Notes: a model not told the origin generated them from the sequence alone. A stretch of 64,000 nt of DNA from Saccharothrix espanaensis DSM 44229 (GCF_000328705.1 NC_019673.1:9296654-9360653), one strand, 5' to 3'; shown: positions 52,259 through 60,887, numbered from the stretch's first letter. Program-made: numbers and translations.

Positions 52259-53229
52259 AGGCCGACCACCACGGCGCACACCAGGACGTGCGGGATCGGG
52301 CGTTTGGCCAGGATCGCGACGAACTCGCGCAGGAAGGCGCTCGGCCAGAAGTACGAGGCCGTTCGTGAGCCGATGACCTCGGTCTTCATCCGCAGGCGGC
52401 GGGCGAGCACGGCCGTCCGGAACACGTGGTAGTTGTTCGTGACCGCCACGGTCCGGCCGGTGTGCCCGCGTTCGTCCAACAACGCCCTGCTGTACTTCAG
52501 GTTCTCCTCGGTCGTGGTGGCCCGGTCCTCCAGCACGATCACGTCGTCGGGCACGCCGCGCCCGATCAGGTAGCCGCGCATCGCCGCCGCCTCCGACGTG
52601 TCCTCGTCCGCGCCCTGGCCACCCGACACGACGATCACCGGCGCGTGGCCGGCCGCCACCTCGCGGCGGTAGAGCTTCGTCGCGCGGTCCAGGCGGCCGG
52701 CCAGCAGGGGTGGTACCCGGTCGCCTACCAGGCCCGCGCCGAGCACGATCACGGCGGCGAAGCCCGTGCGCCGGCCGGTCTTGCCGTAGATGATCGAGTA
52801 CAGCAGCAGGCTGACGAACAGGAACGCCACGTACGCCGCGACCAGCACCAACGACCCCACGACGGCGTGCACCCAGGTCCGGCCGGAGGTCAGGGCGAAC
52901 ACGAACACCGCCCCCAGTGCGATGATCGCCAGGCCGGTGAGCAGCGACAGCAGGTTACCCAGCGACCGGCCTTCGCGCCGCAGCATCATCACGCCGTTGA
53001 TGATCAGCGCGATCGGCAGGACCAGCACGGCACCGATCACGGCCACCGCGACCGCATAGCCGAGGGCGGAGTCGAGCCACTCCGGCAGGTCGTCGCGCGA
53101 GACCAGCCACAGGAAGCCGAACACCAGGGTCAGCCCGAGCCACACCGCGTTCGCCACCCGACGGCGGTCGCGACGCACGCCGAGGACGAAGAACACGGCC
53201 GTCATCACGGCGAGGATCGCGTACAGCAC
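52234..53229 (-). CDS. YdcF/ElyC/SanA-family membrane protein
   Basis: The 331-residue protein has about five membrane helices in its first ~165 residues, then a DUF218 domain: AAVIVLGAGLVGDRVPPLLAGRL, VIVVSGGQGADEDTSEAAAM, RATTTEENLKYSRALL, VTNNYHVFRTAVLARRL. A final C-terminal helix follows. DUF218 proteins are linked to envelope polysaccharide and peptidoglycan metabolism, but the reaction is not established. Confidence 0.9.
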   Translation of the reverse strand: MLYAILAVMTAVFFVLGVRRDRRRVANAVWLGLTLVFGFLWLVSRDDLPEWLDSALGYAVAVAVIGAVLVLPIALIINGVMMLRREGRSLGNLLSLLTGLAIIALGAVFVFALTSGRTWVHAVVGSLVLVAAYVAFLFVSLLLYSIIYGKTGRRTGFAAVIVLGAGLVGDRVPPLLAGRLDRATKLYRREVAAGHAPVIVVSGGQGADEDTSEAAAMRGYLIGRGVPDDVIVLEDRATTTEENLKYSRALLDERGHTGRTVAVTNNYHVFRTAVLARRLRMKTEVIGSRTASYFWPSAFLREFVAILAKRPIPHVLVCAVVVGLYLFVVLV

Positions 53230-53270
53230 GCGGTCAAGGTAATCGGATCACCGCGCGCCTGTCGCAGGCG

Positions 53271-54023
53271 TTACCCGACCGGCACCTCCCACGGCGCGGT
53301 GGGCAGCGCGCTGCCGGTCTCCAGGAACGACTTCAGGTTGGACAGCACCGCCGGCCAGCCCTGGGAGATCTCGGAGAACGCCGTCTCGTCGGCCAGGCCG
53401 ACGTGGGTCACGGTGAGCCGGACGACGCCGTCGTGGGACTTGATGGCGTAGGTGACGGTGGAGACGTCGCCCCCGCCCTCCGGGAAGCGCCACGTGGTCA
53501 CCAGGCGGTGCGGCGGCTCGCTGGTCACGACCTCGCCCACCACGTCGGCGATCCCGGAACCGTCGGCGCGGCGGTGCTCCCAGGTCGAGCCCTCCTGCCA
53601 GTCGGACACGTTGGAGTGGGCCCAGTAGGCGGCGGTGAGGTCGGCGTCGGTGAGCGCCTCCCAGACCTTCTCCGGCGTGCTCTGGATGTAGGTCACGTAC
53701 ACGAATTCGGGCTTCATCGAGGCCTCCGCCTGTCGTTTGATCTCACTCAGCACCCGCAGCCGCGGTTGCTCGAACCGGTCGATCCACCGTTGCTGGATGT
53801 CGTGCAGCGGCACCGGGTTGAGGTAGTGCAACTTCTCCCGGCCGCGGCGGACGGTGGTGATCAGGTTCGCGGCCTCCAGCACGCCCAGGTGCTGCGTCAC
53901 GGACTGCCGGGCCATGCCCAGCCGCGCGCACAGCTCACCGAGCGTCTGCCCGTTCTCCTCGCGCAACCGGTCGAGCAGGTAGCGACGGGTCTCGTCGGCC
54001 AGCGCCTTGAACACCTTGTCCAC
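53271..54023 (-). CDS. ArsR-type HTH fused to an AHSA1/SRPBCC domain
   Basis: The 250-residue protein has an ArsR winged helix (MDKVFKALADETRRYLLDRL; LGMARQSVTQHLGVLEAANL; residues ~1-85) and an AHSA1/SRPBCC ligand-binding-like domain (~108-245: VYVTYIQSTPEKVWEALTD; LVTTWRFPEGGGDVSTVTY). Such fusions are often encoded next to or as regulators of glyoxalase/SRPBCC genes. No metal-binding cysteine pair is seen in the recognition helix. A DnaA-box-like 9-mer overlaps its start codon. Confidence 0.88.
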   Translation of the reverse strand: MDKVFKALADETRRYLLDRLREENGQTLGELCARLGMARQSVTQHLGVLEAANLITTVRRGREKLHYLNPVPLHDIQQRWIDRFEQPRLRVLSEIKRQAEASMKPEFVYVTYIQSTPEKVWEALTDADLTAAYWAHSNVSDWQEGSTWEHRRADGSGIADVVGEVVTSEPPHRLVTTWRFPEGGGDVSTVTYAIKSHDGVVRLTVTHVGLADETAFSEISQGWPAVLSNLKSFLETGSALPTAPWEVPVG

Positions 54024-54024
54024 A
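54016..54024 (+). other. DnaA-box-like site 1 (TTGTCCACA)
   Basis: This is an exact match to the TTGTCCACA DnaA box common in Streptomyces origins. It overlaps the ArsR gene start codon and may be chance. Confidence 0.4.
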
Positions 54025-54136
54025 CCGGAACGTTATGCAGGCAAACACCTGCATGTCAACCGCAAGGACACAAAGCCCAGGTCAGAGCACAGGTGATCAG
54101 GCGATCAACGGACACACCGGGGGCGTTCAGCCACAC

Positions 54137-54145
54137 TTGTCCACA
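54137..54145 (+). other. DnaA-box-like site 2 (TTGTCCACA)
   Basis: This is a second exact TTGTCCACA, same orientation, 121 bp from the first, in the 250-bp gap between the ArsR and GNAT genes. No gene was recognised in that gap. Confidence 0.45.
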
Positions 54146-54275
54146 ACGACCAAGCCGGGAGTGCGCTCACGCCGCCGGGGTCGCGGCGCGCGATGGACGG
54201 CCGTCCGGCACGACGAAAGGCACCGAGCCGGGGTCAAACGAGCCGGGGTCGGACGCGGGGGTCGGACGCGGGCGG

Positions 54276-54914
54276 TCAGACGGGGCGGAAGCTCGGTTCG
54301 GCGGTCGCTGTCGACACGCTCACGCTGCTGAGCAGGCGCTCCAGCGCCGCCTCGACGTCTTCCTTCCAGGAGGACGCGCTGCGCAGTTCCAGCCGCAGCC
54401 GCGGCCACTTGGGGTGCGGGCGGACGGTCTTGAAGCCCACCTGGAGCAGGAAGTCGGCCGGGGTCACGCACGACCGCTCGCCGTCGGTGGGCTGGTTGTC
54501 GCCGAAGGCCTCGATCGCCTTCACGCCGCGCCGGGTCAGGTCCTTCGCCACGGTCTGCACCAGTACCCGGCCGAGCCCGCCACCGCGGAACTCCGGCAGC
54601 ACCTCCAGCCCGGTCATCAGCACCGCGTCGGGGCTGGCGGGGGAGGTGGGGAAGGCCAACGAGCGGGGCACGGCCGCCGGCGGCGCGTAGAACACCGAGC
54701 CCGCCGGGATGCCGTCGAGGGAGATGATCCGGCCGCACGAACCCCATTCGAGCAGGACGCTGGAGACCCAGGCCTCCTTCTCGAACTCCGTGTCGCCGTA
54801 CTCCTCGGCCTGATCCTTGAGGTGCGGCGCCAGTTCCCAGAACACGCACGTCCGGCTGTGCTTGGAGAGGTGCTCCAGGTTGTCCAGAGTGACGCCCACA
54901 ACGCGTCGCGACAC
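54276..54914 (-). CDS. GNAT-family N-acetyltransferase
   Basis: The 212-residue protein has an acetyl-CoA-binding segment LEVLPEFRGGGLGRVLVQTVAKDL near residue 105 and a C-terminal LLQVGFKTVRPHPKWPRLRLEL. N-terminal residues 1-60 (LDNLEHLSKHSRTCVFWELAPHLK) match the acetyltransferase-like gene (Rv3916c-type) found between cwlM and parB in mycobacteria, so this is probably part of the conserved block. The substrate is unknown. Confidence 0.87.
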   Translation of the reverse strand: MSRRVVGVTLDNLEHLSKHSRTCVFWELAPHLKDQAEEYGDTEFEKEAWVSSVLLEWGSCGRIISLDGIPAGSVFYAPPAAVPRSLAFPTSPASPDAVLMTGLEVLPEFRGGGLGRVLVQTVAKDLTRRGVKAIEAFGDNQPTDGERSCVTPADFLLQVGFKTVRPHPKWPRLRLELRSASSWKEDVEAALERLLSSVSVSTATAEPSFRPV

Positions 54915-55061
54915 CCCGACCTCCCAAGCCCCCGATTACTACCCTCAAGAAGGATAGGCGGATGTGACCCCGGTCTGGAAGACGGATGCCCCGAACGGGA
55001 CGGCGGTTACACTCAGCCGGGAACAAACCCGTCGGTAACCACTACTGCGTCGGAGTTCCCC

Positions 55062-56378
55062 GTGAACCTACCCGGACAGCCCGCCAAGCAGGGCGCCAGA
55101 AGCCTCGACCCCCACCTGCGCCGGTACGCGGCGCGCACGGCGGGGATGACGGCATCGGAGATCCGGGCGCTGTTCGCGGTGGCGAGCCGACCCGAGGTGG
55201 TGTCCCTGGCGGGGGGGATGCCCCACCTCGCGGCACTTCCGCTCGACTCCCTCTCGGTCGAGATCGGCGACCTGATCGCGCAGGACGGCCTCGTCGCGCT
55301 CCAGTACGGCTCCGCGCACGGCGTGCCCGAGCTGCGCGAGCAGATCTGCGACGTGATGGCGCTGGAGGGCATCAACGGCCACCCGGACGACGTCGTGGTC
55401 ACCGTCGGTTCCCAGATGGGCCTCGACATGGTCACCCGCATCTTCTGCGACCCCGGCGACGTCGTGCTGGCCGAGGGGCCCTCCTACGTGGGCGCGCTCG
55501 GCTCGTTCTCCGCCTACCAGGCTCAGGTCGTGCACGTGGCGATGGACGCGGACGGCCTGGTGCCCGCCGCGCTCCAGGAGGCCGTCCTGGCGGTCGAGAA
55601 GGCCGGTCAGCGGGTCAAGTTCCTCTACACGATCCCGAACTTCCACAACCCGGCCGGCGTGACGCTGGCCGTGCGGCGGCGGGCCGAGGTGCTGGAGATC
55701 TGCCGCCGGCACGGCATCCTCGTGGTCGAGGACAACCCGTACGGGCTGCTCGGCTTCGACGGCACCACCTACCCCGCGCTGCGGTCCACCGACCCGGACA
55801 ACGTGGTCTACCTCGGGTCGTTCTCCAAGACGTTCGCGGCCGGGCTGCGGGTGGGCTGGGTGCTCGCGCCGCACGCCGTGCGCGAGAAGCTCGTTTTGGC
55901 CGCCGAGTCGGCCACGCTGTGCCCGCCGACCCTCAACCAGCTGATCGTGTCGCGCTACCTGTCGACGCACGACTGGAAGGGTCAGATCAAGACCTACCGC
56001 GAGGCGTACCGGGAACGCCGGGACGCGGCCATCTCGGCGCTGGAGCAGCACATGCCGGTTGGTTCCACGTGGAACAAGCCGAACGGCGGGTTCTACGTGT
56101 GGCTGACCGTCCCGGAGGGCGTGGACACCAAGGCGATGCTGCCGCGCGCGATCACGCAGCGCGTGGCGTACGCGTCCGGCACCGGCTTCTACGCGGACGG
56201 GCTGGGCAGCCGCCAGTTGCGCATCTCGTACTGCTACCCGACGCCGGAGCGGATCCGCGAGGGCGTGCGCCGGCTCGCGAACGTGATCAAGGACGAGATG
56301 GAGCTGCACGAGACGTTCGGTCCGACGACCGCGCGTGCCATCTCCGGGCCGCAGAACCCGTCGCCCGACACCGCCTGA
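55062..56378 (+). CDS. PLP-dependent aminotransferase (class I/II, 2-aminoadipate-type)
   Basis: The 438-residue fold-type I enzyme shows SLAGGMPHLAALPLDSL near the N-terminus, VTVGSQMGLDMVTRIF, the aspartate region GILVVEDNPYGLLGF and the PLP lysine in YLGSFSKTFAAGLRVGW (~residue 267). It has no N-terminal GntR helix, so it is not MocR. GGAG lies 7 nt before the GTG at 55062. A long in-frame extension upstream crosses the opposite-strand genes and is rejected. A parS-like palindrome lies within its 3' half at 56062. Confidence 0.9.
   Translation: MNLPGQPAKQGARSLDPHLRRYAARTAGMTASEIRALFAVASRPEVVSLAGGMPHLAALPLDSLSVEIGDLIAQDGLVALQYGSAHGVPELREQICDVMALEGINGHPDDVVVTVGSQMGLDMVTRIFCDPGDVVLAEGPSYVGALGSFSAYQAQVVHVAMDADGLVPAALQEAVLAVEKAGQRVKFLYTIPNFHNPAGVTLAVRRRAEVLEICRRHGILVVEDNPYGLLGFDGTTYPALRSTDPDNVVYLGSFSKTFAAGLRVGWVLAPHAVREKLVLAAESATLCPPTLNQLIVSRYLSTHDWKGQIKTYREAYRERRDAAISALEQHMPVGSTWNKPNGGFYVWLTVPEGVDTKAMLPRAITQRVAYASGTGFYADGLGSRQLRISYCYPTPERIREGVRRLANVIKDEMELHETFGPTTARAISGPQNPSPDTA
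56062..56075. other. parS-like palindrome inside the aminotransferase gene
   Basis: GTTCCACGTGGAAC is a perfect palindrome that differs from the parS core GTTTCACGTGAAAC by one symmetric change in each arm. It is a possible weak ParB site. Confidence 0.35.
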
Positions 56379-56496
56379 GCCTCCAGACAACCGCCTGAGC
56401 CTCTGACACCGCCGAGTGCGGCCACACCCGGGATCGGCGTGGCCGCGCTCGACCCAGCCCGGCACCCGCCGGGCTCCACACCGCAGGAGAAGAACG

Positions 56497-57441
56497 TTGT
56501 CTGACCGTTGGGTAGCCGTGCTGTCCGGTGGTCTGTCGCACGAGCGCGAGGTGAGCCTGCGATCCGGTCGCCGGCTCTCCGCCGCGCTGCGTTCGGTGGG
56601 CCTGGTCGTGGAGGAGTGGGACGCCGACGCCCAGCTCCTGACCCGGTTGCGCGACCACCGGCCCGATGCCGTCGTCGTCGCCCTGCACGGCGGCGAGGGC
56701 GAGAACGGGTCGGTGCAGACGATCCTCGAACTGGTCGGGGTGCCGTTCGTCGGCACGGACTCGCGGGCGTGCCGCCGGGCGTGGGACAAGCCGACCGCCA
56801 AGGGCGAGATCGCGCGCGCCGGGTTGGCCACGCCGGAGTGGGCGGTCCTGCCGCACGCGACGTTCCGCGAACTCGGCGCCAAGCCGGTGCTGGACGCGAT
56901 GGTCGAGCAGTTCGGTCTTCCGCTGATGCTCAAGCCGGACCAGGGCGGGTCGGCACTCGGCGCCCAGGTGGTGCGCGAGGCGGCGGACCTGCCGGCCGCG
57001 ATGGTCGGCTGCCTGGCGTACGGCGACACCGTGCTGGCCGAGCGGTACGTGGCAGGCGTCGAGGTGGCCGTGACGGTCGTGGACGGGCCGGACGGTCCCT
57101 ACGCCCTGCCGCCGGTCGAGATCGTGCCGGAGAACGGCATCTACGACTACACCGCCCGGTACACCGCCGGCCTCACCGATTTCCACGCGCCGGCGCGGCT
57201 GGACGAGAAGGCGGCGCAGGCGGTCGGCGAACTCGCCGTGGCCGCGCACCGGCTGCTCGGTCTGCGCGACGTGTCGCGGACGGACGCGGTCGTCGCGGCG
57301 GACGGCACGGTCCACTTCCTCGAAGTGAACGTCTCGCCCGGACTGACCGAGACCTCGCTGCTGCCGATGGCGGTCGAGGCGGCTGGCGCGTCACTGGGGG
57401 AGATCTACGCGGGGCTCATCGAGCGCGCTGTTTCACGTTGA
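56497..57441 (+). CDS. D-alanine-D-alanine ligase-like ATP-grasp protein
   Basis: The 314-residue protein has the Ddl N-terminal domain (VAVLSGGLSHEREVSLRSGRR), the ALHGGEGENGSVQTILEL segment, ATP-grasp residues (LMLKPDQGGSALGAQVV) and the metal-binding FLEVNVSPGLTETSLLPMAV. It is probably a D-Ala-D-Ala ligase, but a second ddl elsewhere in the genome is possible, so its exact role is open. The TTG start at 56497 is supported by AGGAG 8-9 nt upstream. It converges with parB across a hairpin. Confidence 0.88.
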   Translation: MSDRWVAVLSGGLSHEREVSLRSGRRLSAALRSVGLVVEEWDADAQLLTRLRDHRPDAVVVALHGGEGENGSVQTILELVGVPFVGTDSRACRRAWDKPTAKGEIARAGLATPEWAVLPHATFRELGAKPVLDAMVEQFGLPLMLKPDQGGSALGAQVVREAADLPAAMVGCLAYGDTVLAERYVAGVEVAVTVVDGPDGPYALPPVEIVPENGIYDYTARYTAGLTDFHAPARLDEKAAQAVGELAVAAHRLLGLRDVSRTDAVVAADGTVHFLEVNVSPGLTETSLLPMAVEAAGASLGEIYAGLIERAVSR

Positions 57442-57444
57442 ACA
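57429..57444. other. Degenerate parS-like site at the ligase gene end
   Basis: TGTTTCACGTTGAACA matches the 16-bp parS consensus at 14 positions. It covers the stop codon of the ligase gene and is the parB-side neighbour of the parS cluster. Confidence 0.45.
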
Positions 57445-57460
57445 TTGCTTAGCAGTAAGG

Positions 57461-57494
57461 TGACGGCCCGTATCCAACTGGATGCGGGCCGTCA
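57461..57494. terminator. Bidirectional terminator between the ligase gene and parB
   Basis: TGACGGCCCG pairs with CGGGCCGTCA, extended by a T-G pair and ATCC/GGAT, for about 15 pairs with a 4-nt loop. It sits between the convergent genes. Confidence 0.8.
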
Positions 57495-57524
57495 TCGTCA
57501 CCGTGACATAAGTCCCGTGGGTGA

Positions 57525-58511
57525 TCACACGTCCGACGAACGTGTCCGATTTGTCGCTTCTGGCGACATGAGTTCGATGATCCGTTCAAGATCGTCAACG
57601 GACCCGAATTCGACCACGATCCGGCCCTTCCGCTGACCCAGCTCGACCTTCACCCGGGTGTCGAAGTTGTCCGACAGCCGCTCCGCGAGCTCCTGCAACC
57701 CCGGCGCCTGGATCGGCTTGCGCCGGACCTGCTTCGCCTTCGCAGGCTCCGCCGACTTCGCCAGCGTCACCGCTTCCTCGGTCGCGCGGACCGACATGCC
57801 CTCGGCCACGATCCGAGTCGCCAGCTCCTCCTGGACGCCCGGGTCCTCCAAGCCGAGCAACGCCCGCGCGTGACCGGCCGACAGCACGCCCGCCGCCACC
57901 CGCCGCTGCACGGGGAGGGGGAGCTTCAGCAGCCGGATCGTGTTGGTCACGACCGGGCGGCTGCGGCCGATCCGGTCGGCCAGCTCCTCGTGCGTGACGC
58001 CGAACTCCTCCAGCAACTGCTGGTACGCCGCCGCCTCTTCCAACGGGTTGAGCTGCACCCGGTGGATGTTCTCCAGCAGCGCATCCCGCAGCATCACGTC
58101 GTCGGCGGTGTGCCGGACGATCGCCGGGATCGTCTTCAGGCCGGCCAGCTGGGTGGCGCGCCAGCGGCGCTCACCCATCACCAGTTCGTACGTGTCCGCC
58201 CCGGTCGCCCGCACCACGATCGGCTGCATCAGGCCGAACTCGCGGATGGAGTGCTCCAGCTCGCGGAGCGCCTCCTCGTCGAACACCTGCCGCGGCTGCT
58301 TCGGGTTCGTGCGGATCGACGTGACCGACAGCTCCTGGTACACCGCGCCGGCGACCTCACCCGAGGGCGAGGCGTCGGCGGGGGAGGGCGCAGGGGTGGT
58401 GCCGTTCCCGTTCGGGACGGCCCTGGCCGGTGTCGGCGCACCAACCGGTGGACCGCTCGGGATCAGGGCCGCGAGACCGCGACCCAGTCCACCCTTGCGC
58501 TGCTCCGTCAT
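57525..58511 (-). CDS. parB: Chromosome partitioning protein ParB
   Basis: The 328-residue protein has a Pro-rich N-terminus with GGLGRGLAALI (ParA-interacting), a CTP-binding ParB/Noc domain (~70-165: NPKQPRQVFDEEALRELEHSI, VMGERRWRAT, LLENIHRVQLNPLEEA), a helix-turn-helix (THEELADRIGRSRPVVTNTIRLL) and a C-terminal dimerisation region. The ATG at 58509-58511 overlaps the parA stop. It loads on the parS sites listed here and spreads. Confidence 0.96.
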   Translation of the reverse strand: MTEQRKGGLGRGLAALIPSGPPVGAPTPARAVPNGNGTTPAPSPADASPSGEVAGAVYQELSVTSIRTNPKQPRQVFDEEALRELEHSIREFGLMQPIVVRATGADTYELVMGERRWRATQLAGLKTIPAIVRHTADDVMLRDALLENIHRVQLNPLEEAAAYQQLLEEFGVTHEELADRIGRSRPVVTNTIRLLKLPLPVQRRVAAGVLSAGHARALLGLEDPGVQEELATRIVAEGMSVRATEEAVTLAKSAEPAKAKQVRRKPIQAPGLQELAERLSDNFDTRVKVELGQRKGRIVVEFGSVDDLERIIELMSPEATNRTRSSDV

Positions 58512-59551
58512 GCCGACCCCATCTCCGCGCCGTATTCGGCGATCTCGCGTGCCGCGTCCAGGTAGCTCATCGCGCCCCGCGAACCGGGGTCGTAGGTGAG
58601 CACCGTCTGACCGAACCCTGGTGCTTCCGACACCTTCACGCTGCGCGGAATCACCGTCCTGAGGACCGTATCGCCGAAGTGCCCGCGAACCTCGCTGGTG
58701 ACCTGGTCGGCGAGTTTCGTCCTCCCGTCGTACATCGTCAGCAGAATTGTGCTGACCAGCAGCGTCGGGTTGAGGTGCGCCTGGACGAGCTCGATGTTCC
58801 GCAGGAGCTGCCCCAGACCCTCCAGCGCGTAGTACTCGCACTGGATCGGGATCAGGACTTCCTGCGCCGCCACCATCGCGTTGACGGTGAGCAGGCCCAG
58901 CGACGGCGGGCAGTCGATGAACACGTAGTCCGGCCGGATCGGGTCCAGCGCCTCGGGGCTCAGCGCCTCCTTGAGGCGCGACTCGCGGGCCACCATCGAG
59001 ACGAGTTCGATCTCCGCGCCCGCCAGGTCGATCGTGGCGGGCACGCAGTAGAGGTTGGGGGACGTCGGGCTGACCTGAGCGGCCTCGGCGACGGACATCT
59101 CACCGATCAGCACCTCGTACACGGAAGGGGTGCCGGACCGGTGCTCGACGGCCAGCGCCGTGCTCGCGTTGCCCTGCGGGTCGAGGTCGATCACCAAGAC
59201 CTTCAGGCCGTGGATCGCGAGGGCGGCGGCCACGTTGACCGTGCTGGTCGTCTTGCCCACGCCGCCCTTCTGGTTCGCGACGGTGAGGACGCGGCGGCGG
59301 GCGGGGCGGGGGAGTTGGAGGGAGTCGGGGTGCAGAACACGGGTAGCGCGCGCTGCTTCCTCCGCGATCGGGGTCCACACGGTGCTGTCTCCTGCGTTGT
59401 CGTCCGAGCCGTGGGCAGTCGGTCCGCTGACACTCGGGGCGGTGTCCGGGCGGAGTACTTCCCCCGCACCTACCGCACCCGCGGCTTCGGTTTCACGTGA
59501 AACACCGGCCGCTTGGAACACCGGTTGCAGGGGGTCGGGGTACACGGTCAC
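58508..59551 (-). CDS. parA: Chromosome partitioning ATPase ParA
   Basis: The 347-residue protein has the deviant Walker A KGGVGKTT (~95-102) in VLTVANQKGGVGKTTSTVNVA and Walker A' VIDLDPQGNASTALAV; VFIDCPPSLGLLTVNAM follows. The ~85-residue N-terminal extension is longer than in most ParA proteins and contains VSRET, encoded by a parS site (59489-59504). The GTG start overlaps the rsmG stop. It drives origin segregation together with ParB. Confidence 0.95.
   Translation of the reverse strand: MTVYPDPLQPVFQAAGVSRETEAAGAVGAGEVLRPDTAPSVSGPTAHGSDDNAGDSTVWTPIAEEAARATRVLHPDSLQLPRPARRRVLTVANQKGGVGKTTSTVNVAAALAIHGLKVLVIDLDPQGNASTALAVEHRSGTPSVYEVLIGEMSVAEAAQVSPTSPNLYCVPATIDLAGAEIELVSMVARESRLKEALSPEALDPIRPDYVFIDCPPSLGLLTVNAMVAAQEVLIPIQCEYYALEGLGQLLRNIELVQAHLNPTLLVSTILLTMYDGRTKLADQVTSEVRGHFGDTVLRTVIPRSVKVSEAPGFGQTVLTYDPGSRGAMSYLDAAREIAEYGAEMGSA
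59489..59504. other. parS: parS site 1, inside parA
   Basis: The exact 14-bp core GTTTCACGTGAAAC is at 59490-59503, with 15 of 16 consensus bases matching. It lies within the parA coding region. Confidence 0.9.
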
Positions 59552-60225
59552 CGATCCTTCCTCTTACGACGCGAGCCGTCACGGCGGCTCGCCTGCTCGT
59601 CGCGCTCCATCAGCACGACGGTCGTCGGCAGTTCGAGTACATCGCCACCGCAGACAACGACCCGGGGCCGGATCCCACCGGCCCGGCGCACCGCCTCGGC
59701 GTCGCGTTCCAGTTCCTCTGCGGCGCTCTCGCCCTTGAGCGCGACGAGTTGGCCGCCCGGCCGCACCAGCGGGAGGCACCACTGGGTGAGCCGTTCCAGC
59801 GGAGCCACGGCGCGGGCCGTCACGACATCGCTGCCGGCCAGCCGTTCCCGCACCGCCGCCTCCTCGGCTCGCCCGCGGAGGACCACGGTCTTCAGCCCCA
59901 GCGCATCGACCACTTCGGTCAGCCACGCCACCCGACGCGCCATGGGCTCCAGCAGCGTGAGGTCGAGGTCGGGGCGGGCGATCGCCAGGGGGATCCCCGG
60001 CAAGCCCGCGCCCGAGCCTACGTCCACCACCCGGCACCCTTCGGGAAGCAACTCCGCGACGACCGCCGAATTGAGGATGTGCCGTTCCCAGAGGCGGTCG
60101 ACCTCGCGCGGGCCGATGAGCCCGCGCTCGAACCCGTGCTCCACGAGCAGGTTCCAGAAGGCAACCGCCTGGGGGTAGTGGTCGCCAAAAACCCGCTTCG
60201 CGCGGTCCTCCAGAGCTACGGCCAT
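59548..60225 (-). CDS. rsmG: 16S rRNA (guanine527-N7)-methyltransferase RsmG
   Basis: The 225-residue GidB-family enzyme uses SAM. The SAM site VVDVGSGAGLPGIPLAIARPDL is near residue 66, preceded by DRLWERHILNSAVVAELL. ARAVAPLERLTQWCLPLV and LVALKGESAAEELE follow. The position between parA and jag is the conserved one. It overlaps the parA start by 4 bp. Loss of RsmG commonly gives low-level streptomycin resistance in related bacteria. Confidence 0.96.
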   Translation of the reverse strand: MAVALEDRAKRVFGDHYPQAVAFWNLLVEHGFERGLIGPREVDRLWERHILNSAVVAELLPEGCRVVDVGSGAGLPGIPLAIARPDLDLTLLEPMARRVAWLTEVVDALGLKTVVLRGRAEEAAVRERLAGSDVVTARAVAPLERLTQWCLPLVRPGGQLVALKGESAAEELERDAEAVRRAGGIRPRVVVCGGDVLELPTTVVLMERDEQASRRDGSRRKRKDR

Positions 60226-60233
60226 GTCTCCGT

Positions 60234-60249
60234 CGTTTCACGTGAAACC
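60234..60249. other. parS: parS site 2, upstream of rsmG
   Basis: The exact core GTTTCACGTGAAAC is at 60235-60248, 9 bp upstream of the rsmG start codon. Confidence 0.9.
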
Positions 60250-60379
60250 ACACGGCGGTACTGAGCCGGTGGGTTGATGGGGGGCGTCCACGGGGGCGGT
60301 GAGTGCCCTCAGATGTGCCGACGCCCACTATGACGGATCACCCCGCCGACACGCCAAACCGACGTGATCAGAACGACGA

Positions 60380-60395
60380 GGTTTCACGTGAAACG
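60380..60395. other. parS: parS site 3, beyond the nudix stop
   Basis: The exact core GTTTCACGTGAAAC is at 60381-60394, 10 bp from the nudix stop codon. Confidence 0.9.
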
Positions 60396-60404
60396 GGGGA
60401 GAAG

Positions 60405-60863
60405 CTAGCCCAGACCGGTCGGCCGCCCGTTCGCCGGCCGGTTCCGGTACAACTCCAGCCCGGCGTCCACCGACTCGACGTGGTCGAGAGCGGGCACGTC
60501 GGCGAGCGGCACCCAGGCCGCCCGGTCCGTCGAACCACCGACCTCGAACGTCAACTCGCCGCCGACCACCTTCGCCTCGTACAGGACTCGGAGCCGGTGG
60601 TAGTCCAGATCGTCGCCGTCGAGGTTGAGCGGACCGCGCGCGCTCTGGATGCCGAGCAGCCGTTGAACCTCGGCCCGGTACCCGGTCTCCTCGAACACCT
60701 CACGGATCACGGCGTCGTACGGATCCTCCCCGTGGTCGATCCCGCCGCCGGGCAGGATCCACCGCGGGCGCTCCGGCCCCAGCCACCGGGAGAGCAAGAT
60801 GCGGTCGTCATCGACGATCACTGCGTAGGCCGCAACCCGGAGCTTCCGGATGATCTCAGTCAT
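60405..60863 (-). CDS. Nudix hydrolase
   Basis: The 152-residue protein has a complete Nudix box (GGIDHGEDPYDAVIREVFEETGY) after WILPG. The substrate is unknown. It is inserted between rsmG and jag, where mycobacteria have no gene, and is flanked on both sides by parS sites (60381 and 60873). It shares the leftward direction of the block. Confidence 0.9.
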   Translation of the reverse strand: MTEIIRKLRVAAYAVIVDDDRILLSRWLGPERPRWILPGGGIDHGEDPYDAVIREVFEETGYRAEVQRLLGIQSARGPLNLDGDDLDYHRLRVLYEAKVVGGELTFEVGGSTDRAAWVPLADVPALDHVESVDAGLELYRNRPANGRPTGLG

Positions 60864-60871
60864 CCTCGGAC

Positions 60872-60887
60872 CGTTTCACGTGAAACT
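60872..60887. other. parS: parS site 4, upstream of the nudix gene
   Basis: The exact core GTTTCACGTGAAAC is at 60873-60886, 9 bp upstream of the nudix start codon, a spacing like site 2 to rsmG. Confidence 0.9.

Noticed and set aside
55062..56378. MocR-type GntR-aminotransferase regulator
   Set aside because: The protein starts directly with the aminotransferase fold; the upstream open frame is an antisense shadow of the GNAT and ArsR genes.
56497..57441. Glycopeptide-resistance (Van-type) D-Ala-D-Lac ligase
   Set aside because: No vanH or vanX neighbours and the sequence motifs alone do not separate Van-type from ordinary Ddl; kept as Ddl-like.
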